DNA from: Lachnospiraceae bacterium UBA1258
Lineage (GTDB): Bacteria > Bacillota > Clostridia > Lachnospirales > Lachnospiraceae
Assembly (NCBI GenBank): GCA_002308235.1
Contig: DBVS01000096.1
Location: forward strand, 152 to 10,875
DNA length: 10,724 nt
Direction: 5' to 3'
Shown here piece by piece: positions 5,575 through 10,724 of the stretch. Under the pieces are notes generated by a model, which did not search any database, was not told the DNA's origin, and saw nothing but the letters and a program-made list of their open reading frames with translations. Every line of letters starts with the position of its first letter. The first letter of the stretch is position 1. The position numbers were made by a program, and so were the translations under genes.

Positions 5575-7293
5575 TTACTCAATTTTGAAGAATGCAGTAA
5601 TCTCATCGAGTTTTCCTGCAATCTCCTTAAGTTCAATGCCCATGCCCTGAACATCCTTTGTAACCTGAGCCATCTGGGTGATGGAAGCACTGGTTTCCTC
5701 TGCGGATGCGGCGTTCTCTTCGGAGATTGCGGAAAGGCTGCTGATGCTGTCGTTAAGGTTAGCACAAAGCTTCTGAACTTCGTCGGAATTGTGCTTAACG
5801 TTTCCAACCATCTCCTGGGTCTTATCGATGGCTTCGATAAGATTCTGAAGGCTTGCCTGAGACTTCTTGCTGGTCTCATCCTGCTTGTTCATCATCTCGG
5901 ACATTTCGGATACCATGGATACGGCACCGATGGTTTCGTCCTTAAGGTTGCTCATGATATCACGGATCTTTACTGCAGCCTGGTTGGACTGATCTGCGAG
6001 GGCTGAAATTTCGCCTGCAACAACCGCAAATCCTCTTCCTGCTTCACCGGCTCTTGCAGCCTCGATGGATGCGTTGAGGGAAAGAAGGTTGGTCTGGCTT
6101 GCAATGTTGTTGATGTCGTTCGCCGCCGTTGTAACGGTCTCAACGGCCTCCTGAACGAGACTCATCTTATCGGTAATGTCCGTAAGTTTTTCGATGGACT
6201 TAACGGTATCTTTTATGAGGGTTTCGAAGTCGCCCACAACCTGCTTGGAGTTAACGGACATTTCTTCGGTACAGGTGTTGGTTTCTTCTACGCTTGAGTT
6301 GATCTCTTCCATGGTGCGAAGAATGTCTGCGATACCCTGTGCGGAAGTTTCAACTTCCTGAGCCTGGGTGGTTGCTCCGTTTGCAATTTCTTCAACCGCA
6401 TTTGAAAGGTCGTTCATGGATTCGGCGCTTTCATTTGCTGCTTTTTCAAGTCCGTCGGCGCTTTCAACGAGAATACCGATATTGGTCTTAACGCCGCCGA
6501 TGGTGGAATCGAATCTTTCTTTAAGTTCGTTAACGTTTCTGATCATGGCTCCGAGTTCGTCGTCTCTTTCAAGACCTGCGGAAGCCTTATCTTTTGTGAA
6601 ATCACCTTCTGCAAGGTCGGTACATACGCCCGATGCTCCGATGATCGCTTTGTTCATCTTTGAAGATACAAATATCGCAATCGCGCTGATAACGGCCAGG
6701 AGCACTACTGCTATGAGTATAATAAATGAGAGAGTGGAACTCATGGTCTTATTGAAGTTGGCCTTGGAGATACCGGTAAATACCATACCGCAAACGGTCC
6801 TGCCATCCTTCTGATAAAGGGGAACATAAGCCACTACGCATTCGGTTCCCGCAACCTTGGTGCTGAGGGAAGTATATTCTTTTCCGCCCTTTAATACCTG
6901 ATCGATAACTGCCTGAACCGCCTGGGTTCCGATAGCTCTCTTTCCGTCTGTCTTAACCGAAGTGATCCTTCTGGTGTCTCCGAAGAAAATGGTCTCAAAC
7001 ATTCCGGAATCGGATGTGAATTTGTCGGCTACGGTGTTAAGATACGTAAGATCTACATTGCCGGCATACATGGTTCCGTTTTCGTCTACCGAATAGTCCT
7101 GATCGGAGATTGTATCGATCATGCTCCTTAAGGCATAAGCGGATGCTTTCAGTTCGGCGATGGTCTCGCTTTCCATGTTGGATTTCATCTTAAGGCCCGC
7201 CACTGTTGCAAGTGCGATTCCAACGAGAAGAACCGGCAGCAATACCAGGGTCATCAGCCTTACTTTGAAACTTGATTTGAATTTGTTAATCAT
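5575..7293 (-). CDS. Methyl-accepting chemotaxis protein with single-Cache-like sensor
   Basis: A 572-residue transmembrane chemoreceptor that signals through CheW/CheA to the flagellar motor. Order: a short cytoplasmic N-terminus, TM1 (about 13-33), an extracellular sensor of ~150 residues (34-186), TM2 (about 187-210), HAMP (about 211-265), then a long coiled-coil signalling domain. The highly conserved hairpin tip is at about 396-430 (IASQTNLLSLNASIEAARAGE followed by GRGFAVVA). The EENAASAEETSASI segment (525-538) fits a methylation region. The sensor's DGKRAIGT and ...YVPLYQKDGRTVCGMVFTGI pattern looks like a single Cache domain (family assignment inferred), which typically binds small metabolites; the ligand cannot be read here. 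No CheR-binding pentapeptide at the C-terminus. AAAGGAG lies six bases upstream of the ATG. The gene is a single transcription unit with its own terminator and sigma-28-like promoter elements. Confidence 0.96.
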   Translation of the reverse strand: MINKFKSSFKVRLMTLVLLPVLLVGIALATVAGLKMKSNMESETIAELKASAYALRSMIDTISDQDYSVDENGTMYAGNVDLTYLNTVADKFTSDSGMFETIFFGDTRRITSVKTDGKRAIGTQAVQAVIDQVLKGGKEYTSLSTKVAGTECVVAYVPLYQKDGRTVCGMVFTGISKANFNKTMSSTLSFIILIAVVLLAVISAIAIFVSSKMNKAIIGASGVCTDLAEGDFTKDKASAGLERDDELGAMIRNVNELKERFDSTIGGVKTNIGILVESADGLEKAANESAESMNDLSNAVEEIANGATTQAQEVETSAQGIADILRTMEEINSSVEETNTCTEEMSVNSKQVVGDFETLIKDTVKSIEKLTDITDKMSLVQEAVETVTTAANDINNIASQTNLLSLNASIEAARAGEAGRGFAVVAGEISALADQSNQAAVKIRDIMSNLKDETIGAVSMVSEMSEMMNKQDETSKKSQASLQNLIEAIDKTQEMVGNVKHNSDEVQKLCANLNDSISSLSAISEENAASAEETSASITQMAQVTKDVQGMGIELKEIAGKLDEITAFFKIE

Positions 7294-7316
7294 AACATAC
7301 TCCTTTCCGCAATATA

Positions 7317-7343
7317 CCTACCACCTCAATAATTTGTGGCAGG
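7317..7343 (-). other. Hairpin in the chemoreceptor 5' leader
   Basis: Minus-strand arms CCTGCCAC and GTGGTAGG pair over eight positions with one G-U wobble around an 11-base AT-rich loop. The hairpin lies ten bases upstream of the AAAGGAG ribosome site, in the leader expected from the proximal promoter. No U-tract follows, so it is not a terminator. It may affect stability or translation of the message, and it matches no riboswitch class I know. Confidence 0.4.
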
Positions 7344-7350
7344 GAAGTTC

Positions 7351-7378
7351 ATATCCCCTTTTTCTTGTATACACTTTA
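7351..7378 (-). promoter_or_regulatory. Sigma-28 (SigD/FliA)-like promoter of the chemoreceptor
   Basis: On the minus strand TAAA (forward 7375-7378), a 16-bp spacer and GGGGATAT (7351-7358) resemble the motility-sigma consensus TAAA-N14-16-GCCGATAT; the -35 is exact and the -10 matches at six of eight. Chemoreceptor genes are commonly in this regulon. The start would be near 7344, giving a leader of about 50 nt. Confidence 0.5.
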
Positions 7379-7395
7379 CATGGACACATATTATC

Positions 7396-7486
7396 CCGCA
7401 TTCATTAATAAAAAATTAGCACGTGGAAATATTATTCAAAAAAATAAAAATATAGCAATAATTACCGCATTTATTAAGAAAAATTA
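7396..7486. repeat. Imperfect direct repeat pair in the divergent intergenic region
   Basis: The segments 7396-7418 and 7465-7486 are near copies: both begin CCGCATT, continue YATTAA, then an A-run, then ATTA. They differ by two substitutions and one A, with starts 69 bp apart. They may be sites for a regulator of one or both divergent genes. The A-rich parts make some similarity expected; the shared CCGCATT is the informative part. Confidence 0.4.
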
Positions 7487-7504
7487 CATTTATCGGCAAT
7501 TATT
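7457..7504. repeat. Inverted repeat upstream of the glycosyltransferase -10 box
   Basis: AATAATTACCG (7457-7467) and CGGCAATTATT (7494-7504) are inverted copies over 11 bp with one mismatch, 26 bp apart. The right arm ends seven bases before the glycosyltransferase TATAAT, so a bound protein there would compete with RNA polymerase. The left arm overlaps the second direct-repeat copy. Confidence 0.35.
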
Positions 7505-7515
7505 TGTGTGATATA
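7490..7515 (-). promoter_or_regulatory. Possible distal sigma-28-like element toward the chemoreceptor
   Basis: On the minus strand GCCGATAA (forward 7490-7497) is an exact match to the motility-sigma -10 consensus. The best -35 is TATA at 7512-7515 with a 14-bp spacer, a weak match. It lies about 200 bases before the chemoreceptor start and overlaps the glycosyltransferase promoter and the inverted repeat, so it may be coincidence. Confidence 0.25.
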
Positions 7516-7517
7516 AT
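7509..7517 (+). promoter_or_regulatory. Extended -10 promoter of the glycosyltransferase
   Basis: TGATATAAT is a perfect TATAAT preceded by the extended -10 TGn. A good -35 is missing (TTTATC at 7489-7494, 17-bp spacer), which is normal for extended -10 promoters. Long A/T runs upstream (about 7436-7484) could act as an UP element. The start would be near 7524, leaving a ~24-nt leader. Confidence 0.7.
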
Positions 7518-7547
7518 GACAATGTTAAAAACTATTCGGGGGACACT

Positions 7548-8483
7548 ATGGATAAAACCGCAGTTCTTATTCCTTGCTACAATGAAAGCAAAACCATTGA
7601 AAAAGTAGTCACGGACTGGAAAAAAACATTGCCGGACGCCGTGATCTATGTATATGACAACAATTCCACCGACAATACGGCAGAGATCGCAAGAAAAGCC
7701 GGTGCCGTGGTCCGTTACGAACATATGCAGGGTAAAGGAAATGTCATGCGCCGCATGTTTCAGGAAATCGATGCCGAAAGCTATATAATGGTGGACGGCG
7801 ATGATACTTACCCCGCCGAAGACGGGCCCGCCATGATAGCAAAGGTCCTTGAAGAAAATGCGGATATGGTGGTGGGTGACAGACTCTCCTCCACCTATTT
7901 TAAGGAAAACAAACGCCCCTTCCACAACTTCGGTAATACGTTGGTAAGAGGCGCCGTAAATCTTATTTTCAAAAACGATATCAAGGATATAATGACAGGC
8001 TACAGAGCCTTCAGTTACAGATTCGTCAAGTCTTTCCCCGTGGTTTCCAGGGGCTTTGAAATCGAGACCGAGATGACGATCCACGCCATTGATAAGAACA
8101 TGTATATCACCAATCACGTGGTGACCTACAGAGACCGTCCCGAAGGGAGCGAAAGCAAGTTAAACACCGTTTCCGACGGTATAAAGGTGCTTCGCACGAT
8201 CTTACGCCTCTACAGAGACTACAGGCCCCTTCGTTTCTTCGGCCTTATCTCTCTCGTACTTACACTTGTGGCTCTCGGGTTCTTTATCCCGGTATTTATT
8301 GAATATTTAAAGACCCATCTGGTACTCAGATTCCCCACTCTCATCACCTGCGGATTCTGTGTTCTGGCTGCGATCCAGTCTTTCTTTTCCGGTCTGATAC
8401 TTCAGTCCATCAAGCACAAAGAACAGCGGGATTTTGAATTCAGACTTCAGGAGATTGCCGCAAGGTTCAAGCACACTGTCTAA
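7548..8483 (+). CDS. Family 2 glycosyltransferase, DPM1/GtrB-like, membrane-tethered
   Basis: A 311-residue GT2 (GT-A fold) enzyme of the dolichyl/polyprenyl-phosphate sugar transferase type, predicted to move a sugar from a nucleotide donor to a polyprenyl phosphate at the inner membrane face. Visible signs are the N-terminal strand VLIPCYNES, the DNNSTDNT donor-site loop (37-44), the metal-binding DGDDTYP (83-89), GNVMRR (64-69), DIMTGYRAF (147-155) and the YRDRPEGSESKL segment (194-205), matching the family's RxxGxSK site. Two C-terminal hydrophobic segments (about 230-253 and 262-285) anchor it, followed by a charged cytoplasmic tail. GGGGG lies five bases before the ATG. It is transcribed alone and has no glycan-operon neighbours, so the acceptor and pathway (wall glycan, lipid-linked sugar or protein glycosylation) are open. 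Its TAA overlaps the converging permease stop codon by four bases. Confidence 0.92.
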   Translation: MDKTAVLIPCYNESKTIEKVVTDWKKTLPDAVIYVYDNNSTDNTAEIARKAGAVVRYEHMQGKGNVMRRMFQEIDAESYIMVDGDDTYPAEDGPAMIAKVLEENADMVVGDRLSSTYFKENKRPFHNFGNTLVRGAVNLIFKNDIKDIMTGYRAFSYRFVKSFPVVSRGFEIETEMTIHAIDKNMYITNHVVTYRDRPEGSESKLNTVSDGIKVLRTILRLYRDYRPLRFFGLISLVLTLVALGFFIPVFIEYLKTHLVLRFPTLITCGFCVLAAIQSFFSGLILQSIKHKEQRDFEFRLQEIAARFKHTV

Positions 8484-9271
8484 GCCCGCAGATCTTTTTT
8501 AAGGTATTTCCCGTAGGATACCACCAAACCCAATACTGTCAGCGCCGCCGCAATGATAAATGCTGCGGCGTTTGTTTTTGTTCCCGAAAAGATCTCGGAA
8601 GCGTTGCAGTAAGAAAAAGGTCCTATCACCAGCGCTTTTTTAAGATCCGGCACCACTCTTCCCATCAGGTCAAACACATAGAATAAAAGTGCGATCCCAA
8701 GGCCGAGGCCAATCTTGTTCTTGTCAGAAAAAGCAGATATTACGAGACATATCGCACCGATCTCCGCATTCATCAAGAGCATTCCGCCAAGGAAAATGAC
8801 CATTTCTTTGTAAGGGATGTCTTCCTTTAAGCAGGCAAAACCCGCACAGTACATAAGTCCGCAGATTACTGTAAATGCCGTAAGATAGGCAAGTACCGTA
8901 AGCACCTTTGCGGTAACGGCCTTGAATCTTGAAACGGGAAGGGAATACAAAAACTCTCCGGTATGGGAATCTTCTTCCTTTGAAAGGATCGTAACCGCAA
9001 GGATCGCCGCAAACATGGCGCTTCCGAGCCCGTGAACGGTTCCGACTTCCGTGGCAAAAAAGCCTTCAATGGAAGCGATACTCAAAGTGCTCATTCCGAA
9101 GGCATCGGAGAAAGCTCCCATGTTTGAAAAGCTGTCGGCCATGCCCTTCATGCTGTCCCCCATGGTGGAATAGAGACATGTACAGACAAATCCCATGCCG
9201 CCCACCGTCAGGCACCATATAAGGAACGACTTAAAATTCAGTTTCATTTCCTGTTTGAATATCGAAAACAT
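8480..9271 (-). CDS. ABC-2 type transporter permease
   Basis: A 263-residue integral membrane subunit of an ABC exporter. About six hydrophobic segments are seen, near residues 16-35, 80-97, 121-147, 157-181, 185-205 and 235-254. The cytoplasmic loop after the second carries EEDSHTGEFLYSLPVSR (99-115), the conserved EExxGxxxxLxxxPVSR coupling motif of this permease group. A 40-residue extracytoplasmic segment rich in Gly, Met and Ser separates the first two helices. The start is two bases after the ATPase stop, with GGGAGGGAG as ribosome site spanning the ATPase's last codons, so both subunits should be made together. The substrate (peptide, lipid or drug) cannot be read. The 3' end overlaps the glycosyltransferase stop by four bases with no intergenic terminator. 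Confidence 0.9.
   Translation of the reverse strand: MFSIFKQEMKLNFKSFLIWCLTVGGMGFVCTCLYSTMGDSMKGMADSFSNMGAFSDAFGMSTLSIASIEGFFATEVGTVHGLGSAMFAAILAVTILSKEEDSHTGEFLYSLPVSRFKAVTAKVLTVLAYLTAFTVICGLMYCAGFACLKEDIPYKEMVIFLGGMLLMNAEIGAICLVISAFSDKNKIGLGLGIALLFYVFDLMGRVVPDLKKALVIGPFSYCNASEIFSGTKTNAAAFIIAAALTVLGLVVSYGKYLKKDLRA
8546..8579 (+). terminator. Possible terminator of the glycosyltransferase, inside the permease gene
   Basis: CGCCGCA (8546-8552) pairs perfectly with TGCGGCG (8564-8570) around an 11-base loop and is followed by TTTGTTTTT (8571-8579) on the plus strand. It lies 63 bases past the glycosyltransferase stop. Because it is also permease coding sequence (an alanine-rich run), the GC-rich stem could be a by-product of alanine codons. 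Confidence 0.5.
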
Positions 9272-9273
9272 AC

Positions 9274-10104
9274 CTACTCCCTCCCCTCGTAAAAGTGCAT
9301 GAACATTTCATCCAGCGAGGGTTCCTCGATCAAAAGATCCGAAACGTTCTTTCCCGAAAGCTCCGCGATCAGCTCATTGGCGCTTCCCTTATAAAGGTAT
9401 TCCCGGTGCACGCCGTCTACGGTGACCTTTACGCGCCTTGCGGCGCTCTTTGTAAGATTCTCAACCGTATCGTACTTTATGAGACGCCCTTCTCGCATTA
9501 CCGCTGCGTGCCTGCAATACCTGCTCACCTCAGAAAGCACATGGGTCGAAAGCATGCAGGTGGCACCTGCCTTTACATACTCTTCTATCAGTTCAAAGAA
9601 AGTGTTCTGCATCAAGGGATCCAGGCCCCCTGTGGGTTCGTCAAAAACAAAGAGCTTGGGCTTATGCTGCATGGCGCAGACAATGCTCACTTTCTTTCTG
9701 TTTCCCAGGGAAAGATCCTTTATTTTCTTTTTGGTGTCTACCTTTAAACTCTCGCAGAGCTTCCCCGCTTCCTCGGAACAGTCAAGACCCCTTACGTCCG
9801 CCGCATATCTTATTACATCGATTACGGGCATTGAGGGGTAAAACAGAGCCTCCGAGGGCATGTAGCCGATGTCTTTGAGTATTTCTTCGTGGTCTTTGAC
9901 GCTGTCTTTCCCAAAGATCTTAATGCTTCCTTCGTTAAACTTCAAAAATCCCAGCATGGAGCGAATGGTGGTGGATTTTCCTGCGCCGTTTGGCCCCAAG
10001 AATCCAAAGATGTCGCCTTCCGTTACCGTAAAGGAAACATCCGTCACGCCCCTGTTTTTTCCGTAGGTCTTGGTAAGATTCCTGATCTCAATGATATCTG
10101 TCAC
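9274..10104 (-). CDS. ABC transporter ATP-binding protein
   Basis: A 276-residue ATPase subunit partnering the adjacent permease in an ABC-2 exporter. Motifs in order: Walker A GPNGAGKST (37-45), a Q-loop region where GYMPSE (80-85) stands in place of the usual Gln, a signature of LSLGN (131-135) instead of LSGGQ, Walker B LFVFDEP (151-157), the D-loop GGLDP and the H-loop His188. LSLGN is common in the DrrA/CcmA-like exporter ATPases, so this variant is expected to be active. After about residue 220 a C-terminal extension ending in EPSLDEMFMHFYEGRE carries the typical PSLDEMF accessory motif. The start is GTG, seven bases after AGGAGG (forward 10112-10117); no other start has comparable support. 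It has its own promoter behind the DUF3021 terminator. Confidence 0.95.
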   Translation of the reverse strand: MTDIIEIRNLTKTYGKNRGVTDVSFTVTEGDIFGFLGPNGAGKSTTIRSMLGFLKFNEGSIKIFGKDSVKDHEEILKDIGYMPSEALFYPSMPVIDVIRYAADVRGLDCSEEAGKLCESLKVDTKKKIKDLSLGNRKKVSIVCAMQHKPKLFVFDEPTGGLDPLMQNTFFELIEEYVKAGATCMLSTHVLSEVSRYCRHAAVMREGRLIKYDTVENLTKSAARRVKVTVDGVHREYLYKGSANELIAELSGKNVSDLLIEEPSLDEMFMHFYEGRE

Positions 10105-10132
10105 GGTTTATCCTCCTTTGCTTTACACCCAC

Positions 10133-10161
10133 ATTATAAAGGGACAAAAAAACGGGGACAA
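10133..10161 (-). promoter_or_regulatory. Promoter of the ABC exporter operon
   Basis: On the minus strand a perfect TATAAT (forward 10133-10138) lies 17 bp after TTGTCC (10156-10161), which matches four of six -35 positions. The -35 box lies inside the 3' arm and loop edge of the upstream terminator hairpin. The start would be near 10126, with AGGAGG close behind it. Confidence 0.65.
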
Positions 10162-10174
10162 TATCTGTCCCCGT
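10146..10174 (-). terminator. Intrinsic terminator of the DUF3021 gene
   Basis: ACGGGGACA (10152-10160) and TGTCCCCGT (10166-10174) form a perfect 9-bp GC-rich stem with a 5-base loop, followed on the minus strand by T7 (forward A run 10146-10152). It is nine bases past the DUF3021 stop. Its arm also holds the -35 box of the exporter promoter. Confidence 0.9.
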
Positions 10175-10183
10175 AAGTTGCAC

Positions 10184-10663
10184 TTATTTGCCTTCATCAG
10201 ACACTTTTTTGTGTGAAGCCTGAAACAGTTTCAGGTCTTCGTTAAGCTTTCTGTCGTCGATCCGCCGTTTCGACCGGTAGATTAAGAACACACAGAAATA
10301 CGTAAGCAAAAGGTAGGCGGCGAAACCCAGCAACACATACATATTACCGTCAAACCACTTTCCGAAGAAAGCAACCGTAAGATATATGCAGGTGCAAACG
10401 AGTATTCCCACCCATTCACGAAGCCCTAAACTCTCTGCTTCGTCGAAGTTGTTAAAGAGATAAACCTGTATGTAACCTATGATATAAGCCGTAAAGATCA
10501 TTTCAGCCATATGGAGGATCGAAGCCGAAGCAGAACCGGTACAGAGCTTAAACATACAGTAATAGAACAGTATCGCAAAGAAATAGAGGCATGCCTTAAA
10601 CTCAATGCCGATCTCTTTTGTCAAATACAATTCCCAAAGAGAAAGCTTCTTGTTGTTCTTCAC
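10184..10663 (-). CDS. DUF3021-family four-helix membrane protein
   Basis: A 159-residue membrane protein with four hydrophobic segments (about 22-41, 49-71, 84-101, 107-129), short loops and a charged cytoplasmic tail of ~30 residues. Size, topology and position directly behind a LytTR gene match the DUF3021 family, which recurs as the partner of LytTR DNA-binding proteins. In characterised LytTR regulatory systems of streptococci (HdrRM, BrsRM) the small membrane protein holds the regulator inactive; the same role here is inference. The start is GTG at 10663, eight bases after AGGAGG (forward 10672-10677); the LytTR stop lies between, with a 4-bp gap, so the pair is coupled. The gene ends in a strong terminator before the exporter operon. 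Signal sensed: unknown. Confidence 0.82.
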   Translation of the reverse strand: MKNNKKLSLWELYLTKEIGIEFKACLYFFAILFYYCMFKLCTGSASASILHMAEMIFTAYIIGYIQVYLFNNFDEAESLGLREWVGILVCTCIYLTVAFFGKWFDGNMYVLLGFAAYLLLTYFCVFLIYRSKRRIDDRKLNEDLKLFQASHKKVSDEGK

Positions 10664-10667
10664 GGTC

Positions 10668-10724
10668 TCACCCTCCTTTCAACAGTTTCCTGAACTCGGA
10701 CGCGTAGGTCCTTGAGATTATGAT
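10668..10724 (-). CDS. LytTR-family DNA-binding response protein (C-terminal 18 codons)
   Basis: The minus-strand frame entering at the window end reads IIISRTYASEFRKLLKGG and stops at TGA (forward 10668-10670). The ISRxY...F+xxL pattern is how LytTR DNA-binding domains usually end, where the ISR-Y strand and helix close the fold. The downstream DUF3021 gene strongly supports this. The stop codon lies within the ribosome-site region of DUF3021. The rest of the gene is outside the window, so whether it is a short LytTR-only regulator or has a receiver domain cannot be told. Confidence 0.75.
   Translation of the reverse strand: MIISRTYASEFRKLLKGG

Noticed and set aside
7294..7547. Riboswitch or small RNA gene in the 254-base divergent gap
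   Set aside because: Only one 8-bp hairpin and AT-rich repeats are visible; nothing matches the conserved cores of riboswitch classes I know.
7500..8117. 205-residue minus-strand open frame opposite the glycosyltransferase
   Set aside because: It is fully antisense to a well-supported GT2 gene, rich in His/Ile/Val as shadow frames are, has no family motif, and the opposing frame explains the codon pattern.
9295..9841. Two overlapping plus-strand open frames opposite the ABC ATPase
   Set aside because: Both mirror a gene with intact Walker A, Walker B and signature motifs; neither has a ribosome site or recognisable domain.
10146..10174. LytTR binding site as the sole explanation of the GGGGACA/TGTCCCC repeat
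   Set aside because: LytTR sites are typically direct repeats about 21 bp apart. This is a tight inverted repeat followed by T7, which is best read as an intrinsic terminator.

Overview
The window looks like chromosome from a motile, fermentative, Gram-positive anaerobe of the Clostridia, most likely a Lachnospiraceae member (inference). The grounds are strong AGGAGG-type Shine-Dalgarno sites, AT-rich promoters in moderately GC-rich coding DNA, compact operons, a CBS-domain family II pyrophosphatase, a Cache-type chemoreceptor, a LytTR/DUF3021 pair and a lipobox lipoprotein. No rRNA, tRNA, CRISPR array, insertion sequence or prophage gene was seen. No stretch longer than 300 bases lacks a gene; the longest is the 254-base divergent region 7294-7547.

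Layout. (1) Bases 1-1743, plus strand: the 3' part of an extracellular solute-binding protein with an unusual C-terminal membrane anchor, then a separately promoted lipoprotein that looks like two tandem OB-folds. A bidirectional terminator at 1758-1789 closes this block. (2) Bases 1791-5455, minus strand: a tight four-gene operon read in the order CBS-type Mn-dependent inorganic pyrophosphatase, SGNH/rhamnogalacturonan-acetylesterase-like hydrolase, ADP-ribose-pyrophosphatase-like Nudix hydrolase, FRG-domain protein. (3) Bases 5575-7293, minus strand: a membrane chemoreceptor with its own terminator and sigma-28-like promoter elements. (4) Bases 7548-8483, plus strand: a membrane-tethered family 2 glycosyltransferase, divergent from the chemoreceptor. 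(5) Bases 8480-10104, minus strand: an ABC-2 exporter (ATPase then permease) whose last gene overlaps the glycosyltransferase stop codon tail to tail. (6) Bases 10184-10724, minus strand: a DUF3021 membrane protein and the last 18 codons of a LytTR DNA-binding regulator, a typical LytTR regulatory pair that may control the adjacent exporter.

How the parts may work together. The pyrophosphatase operon puts pyrophosphate removal, a probable deacetylase, an ADP-ribose/NDP-sugar-type Nudix enzyme and an uncharacterised FRG protein on one transcript. This is the least explained and most interesting grouping here. The LytTR/DUF3021/ABC cluster resembles known sensory regulator/inhibitor pairs next to exporters. 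The regulatory DNA is dense: two terminators abut or overlap the promoter of the next gene, and the chemoreceptor/glycosyltransferase gap holds direct and inverted repeats around the promoters.
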